DNA of 64,000 bases from Solimonas flava DSM 18980 (GCF_000426685.1 NZ_AUFV01000001.1:1-64000); one strand, 5' to 3'; positions 18,431 to 26,599 are shown, counted from the stretch's first letter. The notes: generated by a model from the sequence alone, not told the origin. Program-made: numbers and translations.

Positions 18431-18541
18431 CTTCGGTCAATACACTTTGTTACGCCGGACGGCGCGCGCGGATTCATAATGTGTTCAGTGCCGCACGGCA
18501 ATGCTGCGTAATGCCCGCGGTGGTTTATCAGGAGCATGACC

Positions 18542-19069
18542 ATGGTGGCTTTCCCCCTTCGTTCCGCGCCGCGGCCGCGGCTGCTGATGCTCGCGGCGGT
18601 CGCCACGCTCGCCGCCTGTGCGACGGCGACGCCCTACCAGCCTGCCGAACGCGGTTACGGCTACAGCGAGCAGCGCATCGAGCAGAACCGCTACCGCGTG
18701 ACCTTCACGGGCAACTCCGATACGCCGAAGCAGACCGTCGAGAACTATCTGCTGTACCGCGCCGCCGAGCTGACGCTGCAGTCGGGGTACGATTACTTCG
18801 TGCTCGTCACCGACAGCACCGAGGCCAACACGCGCTATCTGCAGAGCTTCAGCGGCTACTACGGCTGGGGCAGCTACTACTGGTATCCGCGCGGCATGTA
18901 CGGCGGCCTCGGCACGACGACGGCCACGCCGATCACCGAGTACGAGGCGCAAGCCAACGTCGTGATGTTCGCCGGCAAGAAGAAGGACGACGACGTCAAA
19001 GCCTTTGACGCCCGCCAGGTGCGGACCAATCTCGAGCCGCAGGTCGTGCGGCCGAAGCCGAAGCCGTAA
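18542..19069 (+). CDS. CC0125/CC1285-type lipoprotein
   Basis: Predicted lipoprotein of 175 residues. The signal peptide ends in LAAC (Cys at about residue 27), followed by a Tyr-rich domain with the RYRVTFTGNSDTPKQTVENYLLYRAAELT segment (in outline, residues about 53-82), a pattern found in the CC0125/CC1285 family of unknown function. A Tyr/Gly/Trp-rich stretch follows and then a Pro/Lys tail. AGGAG lies seven bases before the ATG at 18542; the earlier in-frame ATG at 18536 is only one base from it and is less likely. The 110 bases between it and lptG suggest an independent promoter. Confidence 0.85.
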   Translation: MVAFPLRSAPRPRLLMLAAVATLAACATATPYQPAERGYGYSEQRIEQNRYRVTFTGNSDTPKQTVENYLLYRAAELTLQSGYDYFVLVTDSTEANTRYLQSFSGYYGWGSYYWYPRGMYGGLGTTTATPITEYEAQANVVMFAGKKKDDDVKAFDARQVRTNLEPQVVRPKPKP

Positions 19070-19122
19070 CGCGCGCCGTCACCTCGGGCGGGCGCGGCCG
19101 GCAGGCGTGGCCGGCGTGTTCA

Positions 19123-19647
19123 TCAGCCGGCGGAGCGGCCGGCTTTCGGCAGCGTGACGACGTGCGTGCCGCTGATCCAGTCCTGCGGTGCGCGCCGGTG
19201 CCGGTCGGCGAGCATGGCGAGCAGCGCGAGCGCACTCAGCGCCGCGCCGGCCAGGCTGGCCAGTCCGGCATGCGGCAGTTCGCGCAGATGCGGCAGCCGC
19301 GCCAGCGGCGGCGTCAGAACCACGCCCCAGACCGCGAGCATGACGGCATAGCGCACGCCGGCCTGCAGCCATGACGGCGGCCGGTCGTCGCCGGCGCGCA
19401 ATTGCAGGCGCCAGGCGCGCATGCCCAGGGTCTGGCCGCCGTGCGTCCAGAACCAGACGAAGAACACCAGGCCGACAACGAACAGGTAGGCGCGCAGGAC
19501 GGCCCAGTGGCGCTCCGTGCCGAGCGCATCACGCACCAGCATTTCGGCCAGCAAAGCCGCCATCCACAGACCGACCAGCAGCAGGCTGTCGTAGACCGCG
19601 GCGAGCAGGCGGCGCCAGAGCGGAGCGGGCGAGAGGAAGTCGGGCAT
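19123..19647 (-). CDS. RDD family membrane protein
   Basis: Integral membrane protein of 174 residues with the RDD domain: RRLLAAVYDSLLLVGLW at residues 9-25 (the Arg and Asp that name the family), a second helix around 50-75 that ends in WTHGGQTLGMRAWRLQL, and more helices to residue 150. Members are of unknown or varied transport function. The start at 19647 (MPDFLSPAP) places the RDD helix at the usual position; an in-frame ATG at 19680 would add eleven residues that overlap the terminator area. No clear ribosome-binding site is seen for either. Convergent with the lipoprotein gene. Confidence 0.82.
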   Translation of the reverse strand: MPDFLSPAPLWRRLLAAVYDSLLLVGLWMAALLAEMLVRDALGTERHWAVLRAYLFVVGLVFFVWFWTHGGQTLGMRAWRLQLRAGDDRPPSWLQAGVRYAVMLAVWGVVLTPPLARLPHLRELPHAGLASLAGAALSALALLAMLADRHRRAPQDWISGTHVVTLPKAGRSAG

Positions 19648-19693
19648 CGACGGGGTTGAAGACGGGAAAGGCGTCAGCATAGCCGCGGACCGA

Positions 19694-19722
19694 CAAAAGA
19701 AAAGCCGCGGCGGGCGCGGCTT
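19694..19722 (-). terminator. Intrinsic terminator of the MHYT gene
   Basis: On the minus strand AAGCCGCG-CCCGC-CGCGGCTT forms an 8-bp stem with a 5-base loop, followed by TTTTCTTTT. It stands about 20 bases after the stop codon at 19743 and is a classic Rho-independent terminator. Confidence 0.85.
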
Positions 19723-19742
19723 CTGGCAAGCGATGGACGTTC

Positions 19743-21020
19743 TCAGGCTGCGACCGGACGCTGCGCGCCGGCGCCCTTGCCCTGGGTGGGGCCGGCCTGC
19801 GGGTCGACGCTGCGGGCCGCGGCCATCAGCAGTTGTCGCGAGTTCTGGCCGTGGTCGGGAAAAGTTCCGCAACCGACGTGCGCTTGCGGGACCAGGCGTT
19901 GCGCACCGACCTCGATCGGCATCGTGCAGGCCGACAGCAGCTGGTCGCGCAACAGGATCGGCGCGCCTTCCATCGGGTCGCGCATGCGCAGCAGCGCGAA
20001 CTCGGCCTTGCCGTAGCGGGCGAGGAAATCCTGCGGGCGCGCCAGCGGCCGGATCCGGTCGGCGATGATCTTCATCGCCAAGCTTTCGTCGCCGCCCTCG
20101 GGAAAGCGCAATGCGCCGTAGAACAGGTCGAACTTGGCGCCGCTGCGGCTGCAGCGCTGGATGAATCCGACGGCTTCCTGCTGGAACGACGCGCGGTTGC
20201 GCAGCATCGTTTCCGGATCGTGCAGGGCGAGAATGCGGGCGCGCTCCTCCTGCGCCTGCCGCAGGCGCTCTTCGCGCAGGCGGACCTGCTTGCGGGCATC
20301 GAGCGCGGCCAGGATCATGATCATCGTCGTCAGCAACACCGTGAAGGCAGCGACCGGCGTCGCCGTCCAGGCCCCGGTGAGACTGTTGGCGGCGCCGCAG
20401 ATCGAGCCGACCGGAAAGCTGGCTGCAGCCATGCCGGTGTAGTGCATGCCGACGACCGCGAGACCCATGATCAGCGCGGCGCCGAGGCGCGCCGGCATTT
20501 GCAGCCTGTCCTTGATCCGGCGCAGGTTGAAGACGATCCACAGCGCCGCGCCGGACGCGGCGACGGCGATCATGACCGATGCAGCGAACAGCAGCGGATT
20601 CCAGGCGATGCCGGGACGCATCTGCATCGCGTACATGCCGCTGTAGTGCATGACGCTGATGCCCAGACCCATCAATGCGGCGCCGACGACCACGGCTTTC
20701 GGGCCCATCTCACGGCGGCTCGACACGTACAAGGCCAGTGCCGACGCGACGATGGCGGCGGCCAGCGAGCCCAGCGTCAGCGCCAGGTCATAGCCGAGCG
20801 AGATCGGCAGCGAGAATGCCTGCATGCCGATGAAGTGCATCGACCAGATGCCGGTGCCCATCGCCATCGCGCCGAGGCCGATCCACAGCCATTGCCGCTC
20901 GGGGTTGCGGAAGATGCGATGGGCCAGATCGATCGCCGAGTACGAAGCGAACGCCGCCACCAGATACGACAGCACCACGAGGCCGGTGTCGTACTGGCCT
21001 GCGAGATAAATCGGATTCAC
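19743..21020 (-). CDS. MHYT-domain sensor with degenerate GGDEF-like C-terminal domain
   Basis: Membrane sensor of 425 residues. Seven hydrophobic helices hold three MHYT-type motifs: MHFIGM (61-66), MHYSGM (124-129) and MHYTGM (192-197), which in this family are proposed to bind metal and sense a gas such as O2, CO or NO. A short coiled coil (about 242-265) leads to a diguanylate-cyclase-like domain starting HDPETMLRNRASF. The catalytic loop, which should read R-x-GGDEF, is RYGKAEFAL at 335-343, so cyclase activity is very unlikely; the domain may bind a partner or nucleotide. Single gene with its own terminator, divergent from rdgC. The family calls are firm and the role is inferred. Confidence 0.88.
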   Translation of the reverse strand: MNPIYLAGQYDTGLVVLSYLVAAFASYSAIDLAHRIFRNPERQWLWIGLGAMAMGTGIWSMHFIGMQAFSLPISLGYDLALTLGSLAAAIVASALALYVSSRREMGPKAVVVGAALMGLGISVMHYSGMYAMQMRPGIAWNPLLFAASVMIAVAASGAALWIVFNLRRIKDRLQMPARLGAALIMGLAVVGMHYTGMAAASFPVGSICGAANSLTGAWTATPVAAFTVLLTTMIMILAALDARKQVRLREERLRQAQEERARILALHDPETMLRNRASFQQEAVGFIQRCSRSGAKFDLFYGALRFPEGGDESLAMKIIADRIRPLARPQDFLARYGKAEFALLRMRDPMEGAPILLRDQLLSACTMPIEVGAQRLVPQAHVGCGTFPDHGQNSRQLLMAAARSVDPQAGPTQGKGAGAQRPVAA

Positions 21021-21280
21021 TCATTCCCCCTGGAATGTCCCTGTTCCGGTCGCAACAAGATTGCTTGAAGCGGCGCGATGTCCGCTTGCCGCTATTCCGC
21101 CCGGCGGCTCCGGTTGTCGGAAACCCATTCCGTCGCTGCCGCCGGTCGGCACCCCTGCGCCGCCCGGCCCGTGCGGGCACACGGCACAGTCGCGGGTCAT
21201 GACTTGCTAAACTCGCGCTCTTTTCCCGATTCCCTGCGTGGTGCCGACCGGTGCCGCGCCCAGCCGGTCCCCGTATCGCC

Positions 21281-22189
21281 ATGTGGTTCAAGAATCTGCA
21301 GACCTATCGTCTGGCCGGCGAGTGGACGCTCGCGCCCGGCGCGCTCGAAGAGCGTCTCGCCAAGCATCCCCTGCAGCCTTGCATGGGCCTCAATCCGCAG
21401 AGCCGCGGCTGGGTCGCGCCAGCGACCAGCCCGCAACTCGTCTACGCGCAGGGCCGGCAGATGCTGATCGCGCTCGGCGTCGAGCAGAAGCTGCTGCCGT
21501 CGGCGGTCGTCAAGCAGACGGTCGACGAGCGCGCCGAGGAGCTGGCGTCCCGACAGGGCTTCAAGCCGGGCCGCAAGCAATTGCGCGACCTCAAGGACCA
21601 GGTGATCGCCGAACTGATGCCGCGCGCCTTCGCCAAGCGGCGTAGCACGCGCGCGTGGCTCGATCCGGTGTCGGGCTGGGTCGTCGTCGATGCCGCCTCG
21701 CCGGCGCGCGCCGAGGAGCTGCTCGAAGTGCTGCGCGATGCGGTCGAAGGTTTGAGCCTGGAGTTGCCGGAGCTGGCGCAGTCGCCCGGTGCGGCGATGA
21801 CCGCCTGGCTGGCCGGCGGCAATGCGCCGGGCACATTCGATCTCGATCAGGAATGCGAACTGCGCGGCAACGACCAGACCAAGCCCACCGTTCGCTACTT
21901 GCGCCACACGCTCGACGGCGAAGAAGTGCGCAAGCACATCAGCGAGGGCAAGCTGGCGACGCGCCTCGGGCTGCGCTGGAACAATCGCGCCAGCTTCGTG
22001 CTGACCGACAAGTTCGAGGTCAAGAAGCTGCGCTTCGAGGACATCGAGAAAGCGCGCGAGGACGCGGCGACGCAAAGCCCGGAAGAGCAGTTCGACGCCG
22101 AGTTCGCGCTGATGTCCGGCGAACTGGTGGCGCTGCTCAAGGACCTGGAGCAGGCGCTCGGCGGCGCGCCGGTGCAGGCGGCGGCCTGA
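21281..22189 (+). CDS. rdgC: Recombination-associated protein RdgC
   Basis: Nucleoid-associated ring-shaped DNA-binding protein that limits RecA filament formation; 302 residues, the normal length. The sequence follows RdgC throughout: MWFKNLQTYRL start, GLNPQSRGWV near 45-54, the LLPSAVVKQ segment near 80-88, GRKQLRDLKD near 105, and RLGLRWNNRASFVL near 228-241. The ATG at 21281 is set by the invariant MWFKNL start. A possible extended -10 (TGCTAAACT at 21205-21213) lies upstream, and a long hairpin follows the stop. Confidence 0.95.
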   Translation: MWFKNLQTYRLAGEWTLAPGALEERLAKHPLQPCMGLNPQSRGWVAPATSPQLVYAQGRQMLIALGVEQKLLPSAVVKQTVDERAEELASRQGFKPGRKQLRDLKDQVIAELMPRAFAKRRSTRAWLDPVSGWVVVDAASPARAEELLEVLRDAVEGLSLELPELAQSPGAAMTAWLAGGNAPGTFDLDQECELRGNDQTKPTVRYLRHTLDGEEVRKHISEGKLATRLGLRWNNRASFVLTDKFEVKKLRFEDIEKAREDAATQSPEEQFDAEFALMSGELVALLKDLEQALGGAPVQAAA

Positions 22190-22208
22190 GCCCTGCCCTC
22201 TGATCGAC

Positions 22209-22244
22209 CGGACCGGACGGCGGCACGGCCCAGCGTCCGGTCCG
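22209..22244 (+). terminator. Hairpin after rdgC
   Basis: An 11-bp perfect stem built on GGACCGGACG and CGTCCGGTCC with a 14-base loop lies 20 bases after the rdgC stop; only a short TTT follows shortly after. Probable terminator. Confidence 0.5.
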
Positions 22245-22617
22245 CGGTTTGAGGGCGACCCTTGGCTCAAGGGCTCAGCCGTTTTCGTTCCGCCCGCGCT
22301 TGCTGCTGCTGCTGCGCGCCGGTCGGTTCGCGGCCGCCGGGGCGGCAGCCCTTCTTCAATTTGCGCTGGGCTGCACGCGCATCGGTCCGACGCCTCTGTC
22401 CGTCGTTGCGCTGTCGCGCCTTCTCGGGCTTGCGGCGGGCGATGCAGCGGCTGCCGCTTGCTGCGGCGTCCGTGGCGTGGACCGGCGTCGGCATGCCCGG
22501 TAACGGCTGCGTTCGGAGAGCCGCGGTCCCCGCCGTCCCTGTGGTGCCCTGCGCTGCCGGCAGCCGCGATGCCGGGGCTGGAACGCACGGCCTGGCAAGG
22601 CTGAAGATCCGGCGCCG
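22245..22617. other. Region without a supported gene; possible small basic reading frame
   Basis: About 370 bases lie between the rdgC hairpin and the tRNA terminator. I see no recognisable protein or RNA. A 75-codon frame on the minus strand (22494-22267, start MPTPVHATDA, end AERKRLSP) has coding-like GC at third positions and an Arg/Gln/Lys-rich composition with a run of five Gln, but no ribosome-binding site and no family resemblance. It is noted as a possibility only. Confidence 0.25.
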
Positions 22618-22648
22618 GAAACGAAAAGCCCCGCACATGGCGGGGCTT
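22618..22648 (-). terminator. Intrinsic terminator of tRNA-Glu
   Basis: On the minus strand AAGCCCCGC-CATGT-GCGGGGCTT forms a 9-bp stem followed by TTCGTTT. It begins eight bases after the CCA end of the tRNA gene and would end the tRNA transcript. Confidence 0.8.
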
Positions 22649-22655
22649 GCGCACT

Positions 22656-22731
22656 TGGCGCTCCTACCCGGATTCGAACCGGGGTTTAAGCCTTGAGAGG
22701 GCTCCGTCCTAGGCCTCTAGACGATAGGAGC
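22656..22731 (-). tRNA. tRNA-Glu (anticodon CUC)
   Basis: A 76-nt cloverleaf on the minus strand. The acceptor stem pairs GCTCCTA with TAGGAGC, followed by G and an encoded CCA. The D-arm CGTCTAGAGG is typical for tRNA-Glu, the anticodon loop is CTCTCAA with anticodon CUC at positions 34-36 (reads GAG), and the T-arm has GGTTCGAATCC. It has its own promoter and terminator. GAG is a heavily used codon in this GC-rich genome, which fits a dedicated CUC isoacceptor. Confidence 0.97.
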
Positions 22732-22779
22732 TTGAAACTGGATTCTCTTTACGCCTTTTGGCGCTGCAAGAGGCCGCGT

Positions 22780-22807
22780 ATTATACGCGCCTCATGAATT
22801 GGCTCAA
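22780..22807 (-). promoter_or_regulatory. tRNA-Glu promoter, overlapping the pcnB start
   Basis: On the minus strand TTGAGC (22807-22802) and a perfect TATAAT (22785-22780) are 16 bases apart. The discriminator that follows is GC-rich (ACGCGGCC), typical of stable-RNA promoters under stringent control. The -35 lies inside the pcnB coding sequence and the pcnB ATG is in the spacer. Confidence 0.75.
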
Positions 22808-24131
22808 GACCTTGTTTCCGCGCAACAAGAAAATTCCCGCCCCGAAACGGGTGCCGCGCGCGGAACATCCGATATCGCGCTCCCTCCTGCCGCCCGGCAC
22901 GCTCAAGGTCCTTTATGGACTGAAGGACGCCGGCTACGAGGCCTACGTCGTCGGCGGCGGTGTCCGCGACCTGCTGGCCGGCATGGAGCCCAAGGATTTC
23001 GATATCGCCACCAATGCTCGACCGGAGGAGGTGCGGCAGATCTTCCGCTCGTGCCGCCTCGTCGGCCGGCGCTTCGTGATTGCGCACGTGCGCTTCGGGG
23101 ACGAGATCTCCGAGGTGACGACGTTCCGCGGGCCGATCACCGAAAGCCACGAGCGCGACGAGACCGGCCGCATCCTCGCCGACAACGAATACGGCACGCT
23201 GGAGAGCGATGCGTTCCGCCGCGACTTCACCGTCAACGCCCTGTACTACGACATCCGCGATTTCTCGATCGTCGATTTCGCCGGCGGACTCGACGATATC
23301 AAGGCGGGTGTGATCCGCCTGATCGGCGATCCGGAATTGCGCTATCGCGAGGACCCGGTGCGCATGCTGCGGGCGGTGCGCATCGCCAACAAGCTGAAGT
23401 TCCACATCGAGAAGCGTACGGCGGCGCCGATCCGCAAGCTCGCGCCGCTGCTGCGCGAGATTCCGGCTGCGCGCCTGTTCGACGAGGTCGTCAAGCTGTT
23501 GCAGTGCCGCGACGCGGTGGCCAATCTGCGCGGCCTGCGCGAGTACGGCCTGCTGCCGCATCTGCTGCCGCACACCGATGCGGCGATGGAAACGGCGCAG
23601 GCCTGTGATTTCATCGAACGCGCACTCGAGAACACCGCCGAGCGGATCGCCGCCGACCAGACCGTCAGTGCGGCGTTCCTCTATGCGGCGCTGCTGTGGC
23701 CGGCGGTGCAGGTCCGCACGCAGAAGCTGTGCAATGGCGATGATGCGCACACCAACGTCGCGATCGCCCAGGCATCGGACGAGATCCTCTTCGAGTCCCA
23801 ACGGCACATCGTGATTCCGAAGCGATTCTCGGTGCCGATGCGCGAAATCTGGGCGCTGCAGCCGCGTTTCGACATGCGGCGTGGCGGGCGCGCGCAGCGT
23901 CTGCTGACCCATCCGCGCTTTCGTGCCGCCTACGATTTCCTCTTGCTGCGTGCGCAGTCCGGCGAAGCGTCGCAGGAGCTGGCCGATTGGTGGACACAAG
24001 CGCAGACCGGCGGCGGTCTGCCGCCGCTGACGCAGGCTGCGGAGCCCGAGGACGGCGGCGCGCCGCGCAAGCGCCGGCGCCGCGGCGGGCGAGGGCGGCG
24101 GCGTCCGGGCGCTCCGCCTGTCGCGGAGTGA
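22794..24131 (+). CDS. pcnB: Poly(A) polymerase I
   Basis: Adds 3' poly(A) tails to RNAs and marks them for decay; class II nucleotidyltransferase related to the CCA-adding enzyme. The 445 residues show VVGGGVRDLLAGMEPKDFDIAT around 50-71 (the GG and D-x-D catalytic motif), RRDFTVNALYYDI near 143-155 and EDPVRMLRAVRIANKL near 186-201. The C-terminus is Arg-rich with many RRRRGGRGRRR-type residues, likely for RNA binding. The ATG at 22794 follows no strong ribosome-binding site, and the TATTAT element just upstream may allow a very short leader. Its stop overlaps the folK GTG. Confidence 0.94.
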   Translation: MNWLKTLFPRNKKIPAPKRVPRAEHPISRSLLPPGTLKVLYGLKDAGYEAYVVGGGVRDLLAGMEPKDFDIATNARPEEVRQIFRSCRLVGRRFVIAHVRFGDEISEVTTFRGPITESHERDETGRILADNEYGTLESDAFRRDFTVNALYYDIRDFSIVDFAGGLDDIKAGVIRLIGDPELRYREDPVRMLRAVRIANKLKFHIEKRTAAPIRKLAPLLREIPAARLFDEVVKLLQCRDAVANLRGLREYGLLPHLLPHTDAAMETAQACDFIERALENTAERIAADQTVSAAFLYAALLWPAVQVRTQKLCNGDDAHTNVAIAQASDEILFESQRHIVIPKRFSVPMREIWALQPRFDMRRGGRAQRLLTHPRFRAAYDFLLLRAQSGEASQELADWWTQAQTGGGLPPLTQAAEPEDGGAPRKRRRRGGRGRRRPGAPPVAE

Positions 24132-24613
24132 AGCGTCGTGCCTACATCGGGCTCGGCGCCAATCTCGGCGACCCGCCGGCGCGGCTGCGCTGGGCCTTGA
24201 CCCGTCTGCGTGAACTCGGCGAGGTCGTCGCGCATTCGTCCCTGTACCGCAGCGCGCCGATGGGGCCGCGCGAGCAGCCCGAGTTCTGCAATGCGGTGGC
24301 GCAGCTCGACACCGCGCTGCAGCCCACCGAGCTGATGCAGGCACTGCTCGCGATCGAACGTGATGCCGGCCGTATCCGCGACATCAAGTGGGGGCCGCGC
24401 ACGCTCGATCTCGACCTGCTGCACGTCGAGGGATTCGTCCACGACACGCCCGCGCTGCGCCTGCCGCATCCGGGGATTGCCGAGCGCAACTTCGTTCTGG
24501 TGCCCTGGGCGGAGATCGCACCGGCGCTCGAAGTGCCGGGTCTCGGCTGTGTCGGCGAGCGCGCCGCGCGGATCGGGAACGAAGGTCTCGCGCTGTGGGA
24601 TTCCGGCAATTGA
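24128..24613 (+). CDS. folK: 2-amino-4-hydroxy-6-hydroxymethyldihydropteridine pyrophosphokinase
   Basis: Folate-pathway enzyme that transfers pyrophosphate from ATP to 6-hydroxymethyl-7,8-dihydropterin. The 161 residues have the family order: AYIGLGANLGDP (4-15), SSLYRSAPMG (37-46), QPEFCNAVAQLDT (50-62), and the signature GPRTLDLDLLHVEG at about 92-105 with the Asp-Leu-Asp that binds Mg-ATP. Start GTG at 24128 overlaps the pcnB TGA (GTGA). pcnB-folK pairing is common in Gammaproteobacteria, and panB-panC often follow, as here. The stop overlaps the -35 of the panB promoter. Confidence 0.95.
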   Translation: MKRRAYIGLGANLGDPPARLRWALTRLRELGEVVAHSSLYRSAPMGPREQPEFCNAVAQLDTALQPTELMQALLAIERDAGRIRDIKWGPRTLDLDLLHVEGFVHDTPALRLPHPGIAERNFVLVPWAEIAPALEVPGLGCVGERAARIGNEGLALWDSGN

Positions 24614-24637
24614 CCGCGCGTTCGAATGGGCTACACT
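24610..24637 (+). promoter_or_regulatory. Predicted panB promoter
   Basis: TTGACC (24610-24615) and TACACT (24632-24637) are 16 bases apart; the -35 overlaps the folK stop. Transcription would start near 24644, giving a leader of about 190 bases that contains two copies of the pan leader hairpin. The sequence before the -10, GAATGGGCTA, resembles that at the panD promoter. Confidence 0.7.
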
Positions 24638-24682
24638 GCGCCCGCTTCGCACTCGGTCGCCAGGCCGCGGGCGGCGCGCATC

Positions 24683-24756
24683 GGGTGTCTGCCTTAGTGG
24701 GCCGCCCTTTTCACAAAGCCCGTAAACGCCGCGCGTATGTCTTTTTGGGCCGCGCG
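24683..24756 (+). promoter_or_regulatory. Tandem structured leader hairpins upstream of panB (copies A and B)
   Basis: Copy A (24683-24707): stem GGGTG/CGCCC, 3-base bulge TCT, inner stem GCCT/GGGC, loop TAGT. Copy B (24730-24756): stem CGCGCG/CGCGCG, bulge TAT, inner stem GTCT/GGGC (with two G-U pairs), loop TTTT. The starts are 48 bases apart. Both copies match the two upstream of panD in plan: variable outer stem with compensating changes, unpaired UNU on the 5' side, constant GGGC. This is consistent with a cis-acting RNA regulating pantothenate synthesis. The ligand or binding factor is unknown, and identity with the published pan motif is not shown. Confidence 0.72.
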
Positions 24757-24833
24757 CGTTTCCCCATCGAAGCCGCGTGCCCGCCTCGACACTGACGACG
24801 AGGCGCGACGCCGAGTCTTCCGGGAGCCCTCAC

Positions 24834-25745
24834 ATGGAAGTTGCCAAGCCCGTCAACGTCGCCGAGCTGCGCCGCATGCGCGCGGCCGGCGAGAAGATTG
24901 CCAGCCTCACCTGCTACGACGCGAGTTTCGCGCTCGTCGAGGACCGAGCCGGAGTCGACGTCATCCTCGTCGGCGACTCGCTCGGCATGGTCATGCAGGG
25001 CGGCACGACGACCACGCCGGTCACCGTCGATCATGTCGTCTATCACAGCAAATGCGTCGCCCCGCAGCTCAAGCGCGCGTTCCTGGTCGCCGATCTGCCG
25101 TTCCTGTCATACGCCACGCTCGAGCGTGCGCTCGATGCCTCGCAGCGCCTGATGCAGGAGGGCGGGGCCAAGATGGTCAAGCTCGAGGGCGGCCGCGAGC
25201 AGGCGGCGATCGTCGAGTATCTCGCTATCCGCGGCGTGCCGGTCTGCGCGCATCTGGGCCTGCAGCCGCAGTTCGTCCACAAGATGGGTGCGTTCAAGGT
25301 CCAGGGTCGCGACGACGCCGCGGCCGAGGCGATGTTGCACGACGCCAAGGTGCTGGCCGATGCCGGTGCCGATCTGCTGGTGCTCGAGTGCATTCCGTCC
25401 GAGCTCGGCCGTCGCATCACCGAGATCTCGCCGGTTCCCGTGATCGGCATCGGCGCCGGCCCGGCGACCGACGGCCAGATTCTGGTGTTGCAGGACATCC
25501 TCAATATTTCGCCGCTGGTCACGCTGGGGCGGCGTCCGCGCTTCGTGAAGAACTATATGGATGGGGCATCGAGCATCGAGGCCGCGATTCGCGCGTACGT
25601 CGGCGAGGTCAAGTCCGGCGCCTATCCGGATGCCGAGCACAGCTTCGCCGAGGTTTCCAGGGCCCTGCCAACAACGACCGCTGCGCTGACGTCGCCGTCG
25701 GTCGGCGCGACGGACGAGGTCGTGACGAAGGTGCCGCGCGCGTGA
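24834..25745 (+). CDS. panB: 3-methyl-2-oxobutanoate hydroxymethyltransferase
   Basis: First committed enzyme of pantothenate synthesis: transfers a hydroxymethyl group from methylene-tetrahydrofolate to ketoisovalerate, giving ketopantoate. The 303 residues show the TIM-barrel landmarks LTCYDASFA (23-31), VILVGDSLGMVMQG near 41-54 with the Mg-binding Asp, GGAKMVKLEGG near 108-118, and GIGAGPATDGQILV near 203-216. The C-terminal 35 residues are an extra Ala/Thr/Ser/Val-rich tail compared with the E. coli protein of 264. GGGAG lies seven bases before the ATG at 24834, which is preferred over the upstream in-frame ATG at 24777. The stop overlaps the panC start. Confidence 0.96.
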   Translation: MEVAKPVNVAELRRMRAAGEKIASLTCYDASFALVEDRAGVDVILVGDSLGMVMQGGTTTTPVTVDHVVYHSKCVAPQLKRAFLVADLPFLSYATLERALDASQRLMQEGGAKMVKLEGGREQAAIVEYLAIRGVPVCAHLGLQPQFVHKMGAFKVQGRDDAAAEAMLHDAKVLADAGADLLVLECIPSELGRRITEISPVPVIGIGAGPATDGQILVLQDILNISPLVTLGRRPRFVKNYMDGASSIEAAIRAYVGEVKSGAYPDAEHSFAEVSRALPTTTAALTSPSVGATDEVVTKVPRA

Positions 25746-26599
25746 TGGACACCGTTCACCATATCGATGCGCTGCGCGCGCAATTGCAGGTCTGGCGGCG
25801 CGAAGGGGCGCGTATTGCCCTGACGCCGACGATGGGCAATCTGCATGCCGGTCACCTGCGTCTCGTCGAGGCCGCGCGCCGCCGCGCCGACCGCGTCGTC
25901 GCCAGCGTCTTCGTCAATCCGCTGCAGTTCGGGCCGAACGAGGATTTCGACCGCTATCCGCGCACACTGGATGCCGATGCCGACAAGCTCGCCGGGGCCG
26001 GGTGCGACCTGCTGTTCGCGCCGAGCGTCGCCGAGATGTATCCGCACGGCCGCGACGGCTTCACGGTGATCAGCGTACCGCGCTATGCCGATCTGCTCGA
26101 AGGCGCGTTCCGGCCGGGGCATTTCGATGGCGTCGCCACGGTCGTCAACATTCTGCTGACGCTGGTGGCGCCCGATGTCGCGCTGTTCGGCGAAAAGGAT
26201 TACCAGCAACTGCTGGTCATCCGGCAGATGGCGCGCGATCTGCACATGCCGGTGGAAATCGTCGGCGTGCCGACCGAGCGTGAGGCGGACGGGCTGGCGC
26301 TGTCGTCCCGCAACCAGTACCTGCTGCCGGCCGAGCGGGCGCAGGCGGCGATGCTGTATGCCGCCCTGCAGCGCGTCGGCGAGGCCCTGCGCGCCGGCCG
26401 GCGCGATTACGCTGCCCTGTGTGCGACCGAGATCGAACGGCTCGGCAACGCAGGATTTCGTCCGCAATATCTGACCGTCCGGCGGCCCGACTTGAGCGAG
26501 CCTGATGCAGCCGACCGCGAATTTCGCATCCTTTTGGCGGCTTTTCTGGGCAAAACGCGGCTGATTGACAACATCGGTCTTATAACGGAAACGGTTTGA
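25745..26599 (+). CDS. panC: Pantothenate synthetase (pantoate--beta-alanine ligase)
   Basis: Joins pantoate and beta-alanine with ATP hydrolysis to AMP; cytosolic dimer. The 284 residues carry the synthetase signatures: TPTMGNLHAGHLRLV at about 28-42 (HIGH-like motif HAGH), SVFVNPLQFGPNEDF at 56-70, FGEKDYQQLLVI at 149-160, and LALSSRNQYL at 185-194 (KMSKS-like loop). The ATG at 25745 shares its A with the panB stop (TGATG), implying coupling; a GTG one codon earlier is also in frame. The frame is normal to the end, and panD follows under its own promoter after 160 bases. Confidence 0.97.
   Translation: MDTVHHIDALRAQLQVWRREGARIALTPTMGNLHAGHLRLVEAARRRADRVVASVFVNPLQFGPNEDFDRYPRTLDADADKLAGAGCDLLFAPSVAEMYPHGRDGFTVISVPRYADLLEGAFRPGHFDGVATVVNILLTLVAPDVALFGEKDYQQLLVIRQMARDLHMPVEIVGVPTEREADGLALSSRNQYLLPAERAQAAMLYAALQRVGEALRAGRRDYAALCATEIERLGNAGFRPQYLTVRRPDLSEPDAADREFRILLAAFLGKTRLIDNIGLITETV

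Noticed and set aside
18426-18479. Promoter TTGACT with CATAAT upstream of the 18.5 kb lipoprotein
   Set aside because: The two boxes are not at a workable spacing, so no promoter is called although one probably exists in this gap.
22262-22696. 144-codon plus-strand frame overlapping tRNA-Glu
   Set aside because: Overlaps the tRNA and its terminator, with cysteine runs and no homology; not a gene.
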